From CAYVVD01 sp964454975 (GTDB lineage Bacteria > Bacteroidota > Ignavibacteria > Kapaibacteriales > UBA2268), in the NCBI GenBank assembly GCA_964454975.1, contig CAYVVD010000016.1, positions 1 through 64,000 on the forward strand: DNA of 64,000 nt. Reading direction: 5' to 3'. The notes beneath the pieces are model-generated. The model was not told the origin of the DNA. It worked only from the letters and a program-made list of their open reading frames with translations, and did no database searches. Shown here piece by piece: positions 52,942-61,594 of the stretch. Each line of letters starts with the position of its first letter. Position 1 is the stretch's first letter. The translations under genes and the position numbers were made by a program.

Positions 52942-55395
52942 ATGAACAAGTCAAAATCACTTACCTATCATGCAATTTTATCAATCTTATTGTTAAATCT
53001 ACTCAAATTAAACTCTCAAAGCATAAATACGGAGCTATACGAGTACATTAGCCCTGTTCCCGGCAGTGACTATATCCTTCCGGAAAATAATATTATAATT
53101 CGCTTTGGAGAAGAACTAACAAAAGAGATTGACTCTTCAAAGCTAATAATAGATGTAAGTGGTTCGATGTCGGGACATGTCAAGGGGAACCTCTTTGTTT
53201 ATAAAGACAACAAAACCCTGATTTTTTTACCTGAAAAATCATACCAGAGAGGAGAAAGAGTAAATGTCAGGTATATTGGAGGATTGGAAACAATTAATAT
53301 GAATATCCTTCCAGAGTTGGAATTTTATTTTGATATTAAAGACCCACTGCCGATTAGCGTAGAAAAGAAGAAACCACCCAAACCGGTTAGTTCAAAAATT
53401 CAGATTGCAGACTCAATCAGAAAAATGCAAACAGAGAAACATTTACCTGAAAATTTCCTCCCTGTAACTACGAATGTTTTAAGTAAAATTTCAGAAGGAA
53501 AATATTTATTCAGCACTAATGGTTTTGGTTGGAATCAGGAGGAAAAACTATATCCCTACTTAATTGTAAGCGATGAACATGGGACGCCGGTATTTTTCCG
53601 TGAAAAACCTGCCGGAGCTATTCCTGTTAATATTAATAATAAAGGCTACATTACATATTTTGATCCCGGAAGTAAAGGATTTTTAATTTGTGATAATGAA
53701 TTCAATCCTATTCAACATGTAACGACAGGGAATGGGTACAATCCTGATGTTCATGACCTTGCGATTTATAATAATACTTTTTGGATAATATCATATGATA
53801 CTCAGTTAATTGATTTAACTGATTCTATAGAAGGAGGTTTTCACCATCAAAGAATGGCCGGTGTTATAATCCAAAATATTGATAAAGAGGGAATCGTTTT
53901 TTTCCAATGGAGGAGTTGGGACCACTTTAGCATGTTCGATAGTTATTATGAAGAGTTTTTAGACTCAACTCATAATTATGACTTAGTACATGCAAACACA
54001 ATTGAAGTTGATTCAGATACATCTATCCTGGTTTCATGCAGAAATATGAACGAAATTACTAAAATTAATACTCTTACTGGTGAAATAGTTTGGAGGCTTG
54101 GTGGAAAGAACAATCATTTTGAATTTATTGATTCACCAAGGAGGTTCTCTTTTCAACATGATGTCAGGAAGCATGATGAAAACATAATTACACTGTTTGA
54201 TAACGGGAATATGTCAAAACCTACTCAATCAAGTTCAGTAACTTACAAAATCAATGAAGATAAGCTGACAGTTGAAGAAGTTAGCAGACTCGAATTAGGT
54301 CCCGCTCAGATGAGTTGGTCAATGGGTAATTCACAATTGCTCGACAATGGCAATACCGTTGTGGGCTGGGGTTCTAAAAGATACCCTAATATTACCGAGT
54401 TTAATAGCGATGGTGAACCACTTATACACATTAATTTCAATTGCCCAAATTACCGTGCTTTTAAATTCGACTGGGAGACGCAGCTCTTTGAGACAGACAT
54501 TAAGGAGTATGATTTTGGGGTATTAGAGAAGGGTAACTCTCACAATCTAAATATAGTAATAAATAATAACCAGGATGTTCCGATGGAAATATCAAGCATC
54601 CACAATCACCTGGATGAATATTCAATATTAGAAGATTTACCTTTACAAATTGAAGCTAAAGGAAGCCGGGAAATCACTATTAAATTAAACCCCGATTCGG
54701 TTGGAAAAGCATACGATGTATTTACCCTGGATTATGATAACGACAGCACGAGATATGCCAGGCAAATAAGATTGACTGCAGATGTAATTCCACAGCAAGG
54801 TAATTCAACTATTTCATATAATCCTGTAAATATGAGCAAAAACATACTATTAAGTACAAAACCTGTGCTTTCATTTTCAAGGGCGCTTAAGACGAAAAAA
54901 GATGAATTGTGGCCCGTAAATATTGGGGATTACTTTTTTTTGAGAAAAGATTCTCCGGAAGGAGATAATATTGAGTTCAAGGCAACAGTTGACTGGCGAA
55001 AGACAAAAGTTACGATAGCGTCTGTTGATGAACTTGAAAAAGCCTCTGTTTATTACTTCGGAATCAAGGATACTCTTTATGATTACTCCGGAGATCCGAT
55101 ATTGCCGCAATCTGTTTTGTTTTATACTTTAGGCTATACTGATATCGAGGATATTAAGAATAGCGAAGTATCAATTTCTCCAAACCCTGCAAATGAATTC
55201 ATAACAATAAACTCTATCGATGAAGCAATCTCGGAAGTCGAGCTTATTACGATTAGTGGTAATAGTTTGATTCATCGAAAAAATCTATCAATTAATAAAA
55301 TCAGACTGAATATTTATGATCTGGTTCGTGGAATGTACTTTGTAAAGATTAGAACCTTAAACAATACATTTGCAACTAAATTAATTGTCGAGTAG
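52942..55395 (+). CDS. Secreted arylsulfotransferase-like protein with T9SS tail (copy 1)
   Basis: 817 residues from the ATG at 52942; a TTG start at 52918 lies inside the promoter and is rejected. A signal peptide is followed by an Ig-like Big_5 domain (about 30-130). A six-bladed arylsulfotransferase propeller occupies about 170-500. Catalytic-type residues align with bacterial arylsulfate sulfotransferase: H271 (DVHDLA), H350 (LVHANT), R367 (SCRNM) and H406 (FQHDVR), followed by FDNGN. An ASH-like domain, a second Big_5 domain and a T9SS type A tail (SISPNPANEF, about 738-817) complete it. It probably moves sulfate between phenolic compounds, or onto a surface acceptor, without PAPS. Confidence 0.82.
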   Translation: MNKSKSLTYHAILSILLLNLLKLNSQSINTELYEYISPVPGSDYILPENNIIIRFGEELTKEIDSSKLIIDVSGSMSGHVKGNLFVYKDNKTLIFLPEKSYQRGERVNVRYIGGLETINMNILPELEFYFDIKDPLPISVEKKKPPKPVSSKIQIADSIRKMQTEKHLPENFLPVTTNVLSKISEGKYLFSTNGFGWNQEEKLYPYLIVSDEHGTPVFFREKPAGAIPVNINNKGYITYFDPGSKGFLICDNEFNPIQHVTTGNGYNPDVHDLAIYNNTFWIISYDTQLIDLTDSIEGGFHHQRMAGVIIQNIDKEGIVFFQWRSWDHFSMFDSYYEEFLDSTHNYDLVHANTIEVDSDTSILVSCRNMNEITKINTLTGEIVWRLGGKNNHFEFIDSPRRFSFQHDVRKHDENIITLFDNGNMSKPTQSSSVTYKINEDKLTVEEVSRLELGPAQMSWSMGNSQLLDNGNTVVGWGSKRYPNITEFNSDGEPLIHINFNCPNYRAFKFDWETQLFETDIKEYDFGVLEKGNSHNLNIVINNNQDVPMEISSIHNHLDEYSILEDLPLQIEAKGSREITIKLNPDSVGKAYDVFTLDYDNDSTRYARQIRLTADVIPQQGNSTISYNPVNMSKNILLSTKPVLSFSRALKTKKDELWPVNIGDYFFLRKDSPEGDNIEFKATVDWRKTKVTIASVDELEKASVYYFGIKDTLYDYSGDPILPQSVLFYTLGYTDIEDIKNSEVSISPNPANEFITINSIDEAISEVELITISGNSLIHRKNLSINKIRLNIYDLVRGMYFVKIRTLNNTFATKLIVE

Positions 55396-55418
55396 TCTGA
55401 TAAAAAAACAATTAACCC

Positions 55419-55422
55419 GGAG
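55419..55422 (+). promoter_or_regulatory. Ribosome-binding site that fixes a GTG start
   Basis: GGAG ends five bases before the GTG at 55428. No in-frame ATG lies near the signal peptide, so this site decides the start of the second arylsulfotransferase-like gene. Confidence 0.6.
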
Positions 55423-55427
55423 TCAAA

Positions 55428-57875
55428 GTGACGAAACTTCTACTCTCGTCAATATTCATCCTTGTTTTCATATTTCAACCATTTCTACGTGCTGTTGAAC
55501 TAAATGTAGATAAATACCAGTATTTATCTCCCCGGCCTGGTGCTGAATATGTTTCAACAATGAATAATATCATTATCAGGTATGGCGCACAATTAAAAGA
55601 AGACCAGCAAATAGAGAACGAATTAATTGAAGTTACGGGAAGTATTAGTGGTATCCACAATGGAGATATAATACTCTACAAAGACAATAAAACCCTGATA
55701 TTTAATCATAATTCGGAGTTTGAACCCGGAGAAATTGTGTCTGTAAAATTACAAGGCGGGCTCGAAACTGCTTCTGACGAAGTATTACCGGAACTTAAAT
55801 ATCAATTTATTATATCTTCGGGTATTCCTTCAATTCCTGATATAAAAATACCAAAGCAAAGCAAACCAAAGAAATCTGAATGGAAGCATATAAAAGTGTT
55901 GTCTGAATCAGGCTTCCCGGATGATTTCCCAACTATAACTACTGAAATTTATGGGAAACCGGCACCAGGTTACTATTTTTTCTCCAATTGGAACGATGAC
56001 TTCCCTCTTGATGATTCAAAAAGTTCATATCTAACGATATGTGATGAATTTGGGACTCCAGTTTATTATCGAAAGACCATGCGCGGAGCAAGAGATTTTA
56101 GAATAGTTCAAGACAATAAGGTATTGTTTTTTGAGCTAAGTGATTACCAGTATTGGTTCTGCGATATTAATTTTAATTTAGAGAAGAAACTATACCCGGG
56201 GAATGGATATACCCCTGACAGCCATGATTTAAAGCTGATGTCAGACAGCAATTATTGGTCAATGATGTATGATAAGCAGTATATTCCAATAGAAGAAGAA
56301 CCCGTTAATCTTGGTATGCATGCTGTAGTTGAAGGATTTGTGATCCAGGAATTGACTTACAACGGTATGGTTATATTCCAGTGGAGAAGTTGGGATAATT
56401 TCGGTTTGTTTGATGGAAAGTTAGGGGCTGAAGATTTTAATGATTCGTCTATTGTATATGATTTATATCATATTAACTCCATCGAGGTAGATTCTGACAC
56501 ATCCGCTATCATCTCTTGCAGGCATTTGGATGAAGTTACAAAAATTGACAGAAGAACAGGTGAGATTCTTTGGCGCCTGGGCGGGAAGAAGAATGAATTT
56601 GAATTTATCAACGATGAAAGAAGATTTTCTCATCAGCATGATGCACGTGTACTGCAAAACGGCTTATTGACATTATTCGATAACGGGAATAGCCATCAAC
56701 CTCCCGAAAGTTCAATTGTCGCATATAAAATAGATGACAGGTTCAAAACTGCAGAATCCATGTATAGATATGGATACAAAGATTACAAATATTCAGGAGC
56801 GATGGGAAACGCCCAGACATTGGAAAACGGGAATATAATCGTTGGATGGGGATATATGCATTCACCTCCACACATAAGCGAATTAGATGAAGACGGTAAT
56901 ATTATTGTCAACCTTGACATCAATGCAATCAGTTACAGGGCTTATAAATTTAATTGGAAAACCACGCTTTTTGAGACAGATATAGAATACTACGATTGGG
57001 GGATTGTAGAGCCCGGAACAAAGGACATTTTGGAAATTGAGATAATCAATAACCAGGATATCCCGATTACAATTTCGGGTTATCATAATCATCTTGAAGA
57101 TTACAGAATAATTGAAAGCTTCCCTTTAGAAATTGATGCCAATAGCAGTACTGTTGTTTCATTAGAGTATGAAAGCAAAAGTATCGGCAAAGCATACGAT
57201 ATATTAACATTCAACTACGACGTTGATTCTTCAAGATTCGCACGCCAGGTAGAAGTTAGTGCATTGGTGCATTCCGGAGCAGAACCCATTGTCAGCTTTC
57301 TTCCGGAAAAGGGAAGCACTAACGTAAGCACCAAAGAAAAAGTTATTATACTTCTATCCGAAGCAGTTAAATCCGACTCTGCGGAGCTCTGGCCCATTAA
57401 TATCAGTAAATACTTTTACTTTAGAAAAGGTAGTCCCGATGGAGAAGATGTACCATTCGATGCTAAAGTAAACCCGGGAAAAACAGAGGTTGAATTAATC
57501 CCCAGAACTGATTTAGAGGATGACAAGCTGTTTTTTGTAGGATTAAAACAGCCCCTTCTTGATTATGCAGGCAACAAGCTTGAAAAGGGAACATCGCACT
57601 TTTCCACCGGTAAATTGACTTCAGTTCCAATCCATGAGTCAAATGATAATATATCGGTTTTTCCAAATCCTGTGAATGATTTTGTCAATTTTGAAGTAAA
57701 GAATGATGAACTCAATAAAATCGAATTGATTGATATTCAAGGCCGGATTCTTTTTGAAACAATAACTTTCCCCGCCTTCTCTATTGATCTGAGCAGCTAT
57801 AGCACGGGGATTTATTATCTGCGATTCCTTTTTTCTGATGGCAATGTTGCCGTTTCATGTATTGTTAAGAATTAG
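55428..57875 (+). CDS. Secreted arylsulfotransferase-like protein with T9SS tail (copy 2)
   Basis: 815 residues starting at GTG, with a signal peptide of about 22. It has the same domain order as copy 1: Big_5 Ig domain, arylsulfotransferase propeller, ASH-like domain, Big_5 domain and T9SS type A tail (SVFPNPVNDF). The four catalytic-type residues are kept at nearly equal spacing: H266 (DSHDLK), H348 (LYHINS), R365 (SCRHL) and H404 (HQHDAR). The two copies share most motifs yet are clearly diverged, so the duplication is old. It follows copy 1 by 32 bases with no terminator, so both probably share the promoter at 52889-52920. Confidence 0.82.
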   Translation: MTKLLLSSIFILVFIFQPFLRAVELNVDKYQYLSPRPGAEYVSTMNNIIIRYGAQLKEDQQIENELIEVTGSISGIHNGDIILYKDNKTLIFNHNSEFEPGEIVSVKLQGGLETASDEVLPELKYQFIISSGIPSIPDIKIPKQSKPKKSEWKHIKVLSESGFPDDFPTITTEIYGKPAPGYYFFSNWNDDFPLDDSKSSYLTICDEFGTPVYYRKTMRGARDFRIVQDNKVLFFELSDYQYWFCDINFNLEKKLYPGNGYTPDSHDLKLMSDSNYWSMMYDKQYIPIEEEPVNLGMHAVVEGFVIQELTYNGMVIFQWRSWDNFGLFDGKLGAEDFNDSSIVYDLYHINSIEVDSDTSAIISCRHLDEVTKIDRRTGEILWRLGGKKNEFEFINDERRFSHQHDARVLQNGLLTLFDNGNSHQPPESSIVAYKIDDRFKTAESMYRYGYKDYKYSGAMGNAQTLENGNIIVGWGYMHSPPHISELDEDGNIIVNLDINAISYRAYKFNWKTTLFETDIEYYDWGIVEPGTKDILEIEIINNQDIPITISGYHNHLEDYRIIESFPLEIDANSSTVVSLEYESKSIGKAYDILTFNYDVDSSRFARQVEVSALVHSGAEPIVSFLPEKGSTNVSTKEKVIILLSEAVKSDSAELWPINISKYFYFRKGSPDGEDVPFDAKVNPGKTEVELIPRTDLEDDKLFFVGLKQPLLDYAGNKLEKGTSHFSTGKLTSVPIHESNDNISVFPNPVNDFVNFEVKNDELNKIELIDIQGRILFETITFPAFSIDLSSYSTGIYYLRFLFSDGNVAVSCIVKN

Positions 57876-57939
57876 ATTTTATCATTACGAATAAATGCTT
57901 TATTTTCGTTTCCCTTGATAGATAATCTGTAATACATGA

Positions 57940-58845
57940 ATGAACAGCGAAGAATTAAAACAGCAGCTAAGAGGCAGGGACAGAGTTTGCAGGGCAATAT
58001 CTGAAGACGGTAATTTCAGGATTGCAACAATAAAAAACACAGTTGCTGCAAGGACAGCCCAGGAGAAGCACAAGCTAAACCACATTTCTGCATTTTTGCT
58101 TGCAAGAACACTCGCTGCATCTTCTATGCTCGCTGCTTTTCTGAAGGGAGAAGAGCGAATAATTATTGAATTAGATGGCAATGGGCCTGTTGAGAAAGTA
58201 TTTGCAGAGGCAATTCAAGTAGGCGAAGTGCGTGGCTTCGCACAATTATCTCAAAAACAAGGCAACTTAGTAATTGAAGATATATCTCAGGCAATAGGCA
58301 TTGGATTATTAAAAGTATCCCGGTTATTATACGATAAACCACAGCCAGTGCAAGGAATTGTGAATCTGCAAAAGGGAGATGTAGCCTCCGACCTGGCATT
58401 TTATTTCAATCAAAGCGAGCAGATGCCTTCCACAGTAATTCTCGATGTTTCTATTGACGACACAGGTATAATAAATGAATCAGGCGGAATGATTTTACAA
58501 GCTATGCCGGGAGCTACGCCAGAGCAATTAAAGCAAGCTTACGAGCACTTGACGAACATCCCCCCGGTAACAGAATTATTGAAAAATGAATCTACTCCTG
58601 AAGGAATCCTGAACCATCTCCCTTTCCCTTGCAAAGTTCTCAGCCAGTCTCCTGTTGATTTCTTTTGCAGGTGCTCCAAAGAAAACTTTCTGTCGAAGCT
58701 GATGACACTCGGAATAGAAGAGATTAAGGGTATGCAGGAAGATGGTTCTAACGAACTTGTATGCCGCTATTGCAATGAGAAATATTATATAGGTGAAAAC
58801 GATTTTACTTCAATGATTGAAGCTATGCATGCGAAAAGAAATTAA
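57940..58845 (+). CDS. hslO: Redox-regulated chaperone Hsp33
   Basis: 301 residues. The N-terminal chaperone domain is followed by the C-terminal zinc switch with C-x-C (FFCRCSKENF, about 244-246) and C-x-x-C (VCRYCNEKY, about 278-281). Under oxidative stress these cysteines release zinc and form disulfides, turning the protein into a holdase for unfolding cytoplasmic proteins. It is convergent with purA, with 15 bases between the stops, and separated from the arylsulfotransferase pair by 64 bases. Confidence 0.95.
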   Translation: MNSEELKQQLRGRDRVCRAISEDGNFRIATIKNTVAARTAQEKHKLNHISAFLLARTLAASSMLAAFLKGEERIIIELDGNGPVEKVFAEAIQVGEVRGFAQLSQKQGNLVIEDISQAIGIGLLKVSRLLYDKPQPVQGIVNLQKGDVASDLAFYFNQSEQMPSTVILDVSIDDTGIINESGGMILQAMPGATPEQLKQAYEHLTNIPPVTELLKNESTPEGILNHLPFPCKVLSQSPVDFFCRCSKENFLSKLMTLGIEEIKGMQEDGSNELVCRYCNEKYYIGENDFTSMIEAMHAKRN

Positions 58846-58860
58846 ATCAAATCAAAATTT

Positions 58861-60138
58861 CTAATCTTTAAAAAGAGTATCCTGCCTGTCCGGGCTGAGG
58901 GAGACAATTTTAATTTCAGCTTCTACATAATCTTCAATCAATTTAAAATAATCAAGTGTCTGCTGTGGCAGATTTTTGAAATCTTTTATGCCTGAGAGTG
59001 ATTTATTCCAACCTTTGAGTGATTTATAAATCGGCGTTATTTTCTGAAGGCTTGCAACATCCGCCGGGAAATTCTTAGTTACTTTGCCATTTATTTTGTA
59101 TTCGGTACAAACAGAGATATTTTTCATTAGATCAAGGATATCAAGTTTTGTCAGGGCTATTTCGTTAATTCCATTTACCATTACAGAATATTTGAGCGCG
59201 ACAAGGTCAAGCCATCCGCATCTACGCGGCCTTCCAGTAGTAGCGCCAAATTCAGCTCCGGTAGCACGAAGTTTCTCGCCTACTTCGTCTTCGAGCTCAG
59301 TCGGGAATGGCCCGTTTCCGACACGTGTGCAATAAGCCTTTACAATACCGATTATATTGTCAATAGCATTAGGCGGGATTCCAAGCCCTGTACATGCACC
59401 GCCTGAAGTTGGATTAGAACTAGTAACAAATGGGTATGTGCCGTGGTCCAGGTCAAGCAATGCTCCCTGGGCACCTTCAACGACGATATGCTCACCCTTT
59501 TTGATTGACTGGTTCAGTAACAGAGTAGTATCAGTTACGTATGGATCAATGATTTCATCAAATTCGACATACTTGTTGACTATAGTATCAACATCGAGTT
59601 CCTGGAAACCATAAATCTTCTTTAAAATTTCATTTTTTTCGGCAATATTGTTCCTCAGTTTTTCTTCAAGTGAGGGCCTGTCCAGCAAGTCTACAATCCT
59701 GATTCCAATCCTTCGAGCCTTATCAATGTATGCCGGTCCTATACCACGCCCGGTTGTCCCGATAGCCTTGCCGCCTTTTGCGCTTTCGCGGGCCTGGTCG
59801 AGCAGTTTGTGGTAGGGCATAATCAGGTGGGCTTTATGAGAAATAAACAGCCTGTCCTTAACGCTGATACCATTCTCTTCGAGCATTGAAATCTCATCCA
59901 TCAGCGCAACAGGGTCAATAACTACTCCGTTGCCGATTACACATTTAACATCACTATTTAATATACCTGAAGGAATCAGGTGAAGAATATATTGCTTCCC
60001 ACCTATAACTATTGTATGCCCTGCATTTGCTCCGCCCTGGTACCTTGCAACATAAGCCGCATTGCGGCTCAGTAGATTTACAATCTTTCCTTTGCCTTCA
60101 TCGCCCCACTGTGCGCCAACTATTAATGAAACACTCAT
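58861..60138 (-). CDS. purA: Adenylosuccinate synthetase
   Basis: 425 residues, the standard length. The GTP loop GAQWGDEGKGKIV (8-20) and AGHTI (about 40-44) are the family signatures. GTTGRGIGPAYIDK marks the IMP site, and the later segment VEGAQGALLDLDHGTYPFVT is complete. It joins aspartate to IMP with GTP in the first dedicated step to AMP. It is a single gene; a terminator of the upstream minus-strand operon lies 96 bases before its start, so it must have its own promoter in the gap at 60139-60233. Confidence 0.97.
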   Translation of the reverse strand: MSVSLIVGAQWGDEGKGKIVNLLSRNAAYVARYQGGANAGHTIVIGGKQYILHLIPSGILNSDVKCVIGNGVVIDPVALMDEISMLEENGISVKDRLFISHKAHLIMPYHKLLDQARESAKGGKAIGTTGRGIGPAYIDKARRIGIRIVDLLDRPSLEEKLRNNIAEKNEILKKIYGFQELDVDTIVNKYVEFDEIIDPYVTDTTLLLNQSIKKGEHIVVEGAQGALLDLDHGTYPFVTSSNPTSGGACTGLGIPPNAIDNIIGIVKAYCTRVGNGPFPTELEDEVGEKLRATGAEFGATTGRPRRCGWLDLVALKYSVMVNGINEIALTKLDILDLMKNISVCTEYKINGKVTKNFPADVASLQKITPIYKSLKGWNKSLSGIKDFKNLPQQTLDYFKLIEDYVEAEIKIVSLSPDRQDTLFKD

Positions 60139-60233
60139 TTTCTTTGCCGTTAAGTCGTTGATAAGCCGTTGATTAATGCCCTTTATAAGCTGAAATTACG
60201 AAATAATAGGCACTGTCTCAAACGATTTTGAAC

Positions 60234-60269
60234 AAAAAAATGCCTTGCCCCATTATTAGGAGCAAGGCA
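60234..60269 (-). terminator. Terminator of the secD-secF-STAS operon
   Basis: TGCCTTGC (60241-60248) pairs with GCAAGGCA (60262-60269). On the minus strand the stem is followed by seven T (A run at 60234-60240). It lies 12 bases after the STAS gene. Confidence 0.9.
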
Positions 60270-60281
60270 ATTAAAACAAAT

Positions 60282-60662
60282 CTATATAGAGTTAATAGCC
60301 TCTTCGATGGAATCATTCATCCTTAAGACTTTGTCCAGGTGAGTCATTTCCATCAGCTCTTTTACTTTTGATGAGGGGTTCGCAATCAGCAGTGGTATAT
60401 CCTGTTTCCGGAGAGTTGAAAGGGCACTGACTAACATTCCAAGCCCGGAGCTGTTTATCAACGAAACTTTTCCCATATTTATGACAACAGCTTTGGGACT
60501 CGAAACGTGCAGATTATGTATGATCTCAGTAAATTCCATAGCTTCTGCTCCGCCCAAGACTTTTTCGCCAAGTTCAATAACAGCAATCCCATCCCGAATC
60601 GAATAAGTATAACCCTTACTTTCATCAATATTAGGCTTTCCCGGTTGCAGCTTCTTTAACAT
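60282..60662 (-). CDS. STAS-domain anti-sigma-factor antagonist
   Basis: 126 residues from the ATG at 60662, which overlaps secF by 32 bases; a start at 60701 would overlap more. The single STAS domain (about 20-125) has the phosphorylation-site loop INSSGLGML, as in SpoIIAA/RsbV, where the serine is phosphorylated by an anti-sigma kinase. It therefore probably belongs to a partner-switching circuit whose kinase and phosphatase are not in this window. Its place at the end of a secDF operon suggests co-expression with protein export. Confidence 0.85.
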   Translation of the reverse strand: MLKKLQPGKPNIDESKGYTYSIRDGIAVIELGEKVLGGAEAMEFTEIIHNLHVSSPKAVVINMGKVSLINSSGLGMLVSALSTLRKQDIPLLIANPSSKVKELMEMTHLDKVLRMNDSIEEAINSI

Positions 60663-61575
60663 TAATACCTTTTGAAAGATCAAGTTTACGTACTTTTTCA
60701 AGGTAGAAAATCACGAAAGAGCTTGCAATGTAAATCGAAGAATAAGTACCTGTGATAATACCGATAAGCATTGTAATCGCAAATCCTTTGAGCACAGGGC
60801 CGCCAAACGCAACAATAGTTACAAGTACAAGCATAGCAGTAAATACTGTGTTGATTGTACGGCTAAGAGTTTCATTTATACTTAGGTTTACCATTTTAAT
60901 AAAGTTCATGCCCTTGTGTTTATCCCGGTTCTCGCGTATCCTGTCGAAGATAATCACCGTATCGTTGATTGAGAAACCGACAACAGTCAGCATACCTGCG
61001 AGTATGGTCTGGTCTATCTCAAGACTTACAATCCCGAGATGATGAATAATTACTATGAAGCTAAATGTTACAACGATATCATGAAGAAGTGCTGTAACAG
61101 CCCCAAGTCCGAATGTGAATTCAAACCTGAAAGCAATATAAAGCAGGATAGCAAGTACTGAAAGGATAACCGCGATAAAAGCATTAAAGCGTAATTCATC
61201 GCCAATTTTCGGGCCTACTTTGTCAACCTTTATGATTTCATCAAAATCCGTGAATTTGTCTTTTAGCAACTGAGTAAGCCTTTCAGGGCCTTCTCCTGAC
61301 TCGCGGATCCTGATTAGATACTGGTTGTCTCCGCCAAATGATTTTATTTCACTTCCGGTGAAACCGGCGTTTTCAACGACAGAGCGAATCTGGTTAGCTT
61401 CGATAGTTGTTTTAAATTTAACAGCTACTTCTGTTCCGCCTTCGAAATCAATACCATACACAGGCCCAAGGAAGATGGTTGCCAGCACACCACCAACTAT
61501 TATAACAAGCGAAACAAAAAAGAAAATCTTCCTGCTGCCGACAAAATTAATATTCGTATTATCAAAATATCTCAT
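60631..61575 (-). CDS. secF: Protein translocase subunit SecF
   Basis: 314 residues with six membrane helices. The periplasmic beginning carries YGIDFEGGTEVAVKF (about 39-53). The later block VVGFSINDTVIIFDRIRENR is diagnostic of SecF, including the conserved D-R in the fourth helix region. With SecD it uses the proton gradient to pull exported proteins through SecYEG, which is the first step for all T9SS substrates here. GGAG lies nine bases before the ATG. It follows secD by 19 bases. Confidence 0.96.
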   Translation of the reverse strand: MRYFDNTNINFVGSRKIFFFVSLVIIVGGVLATIFLGPVYGIDFEGGTEVAVKFKTTIEANQIRSVVENAGFTGSEIKSFGGDNQYLIRIRESGEGPERLTQLLKDKFTDFDEIIKVDKVGPKIGDELRFNAFIAVILSVLAILLYIAFRFEFTFGLGAVTALLHDIVVTFSFIVIIHHLGIVSLEIDQTILAGMLTVVGFSINDTVIIFDRIRENRDKHKGMNFIKMVNLSINETLSRTINTVFTAMLVLVTIVAFGGPVLKGFAITMLIGIITGTYSSIYIASSFVIFYLEKVRKLDLSKGINVKEAATGKA

Positions 61576-61594
61576 TTCAAATCACTCCGCCTGA

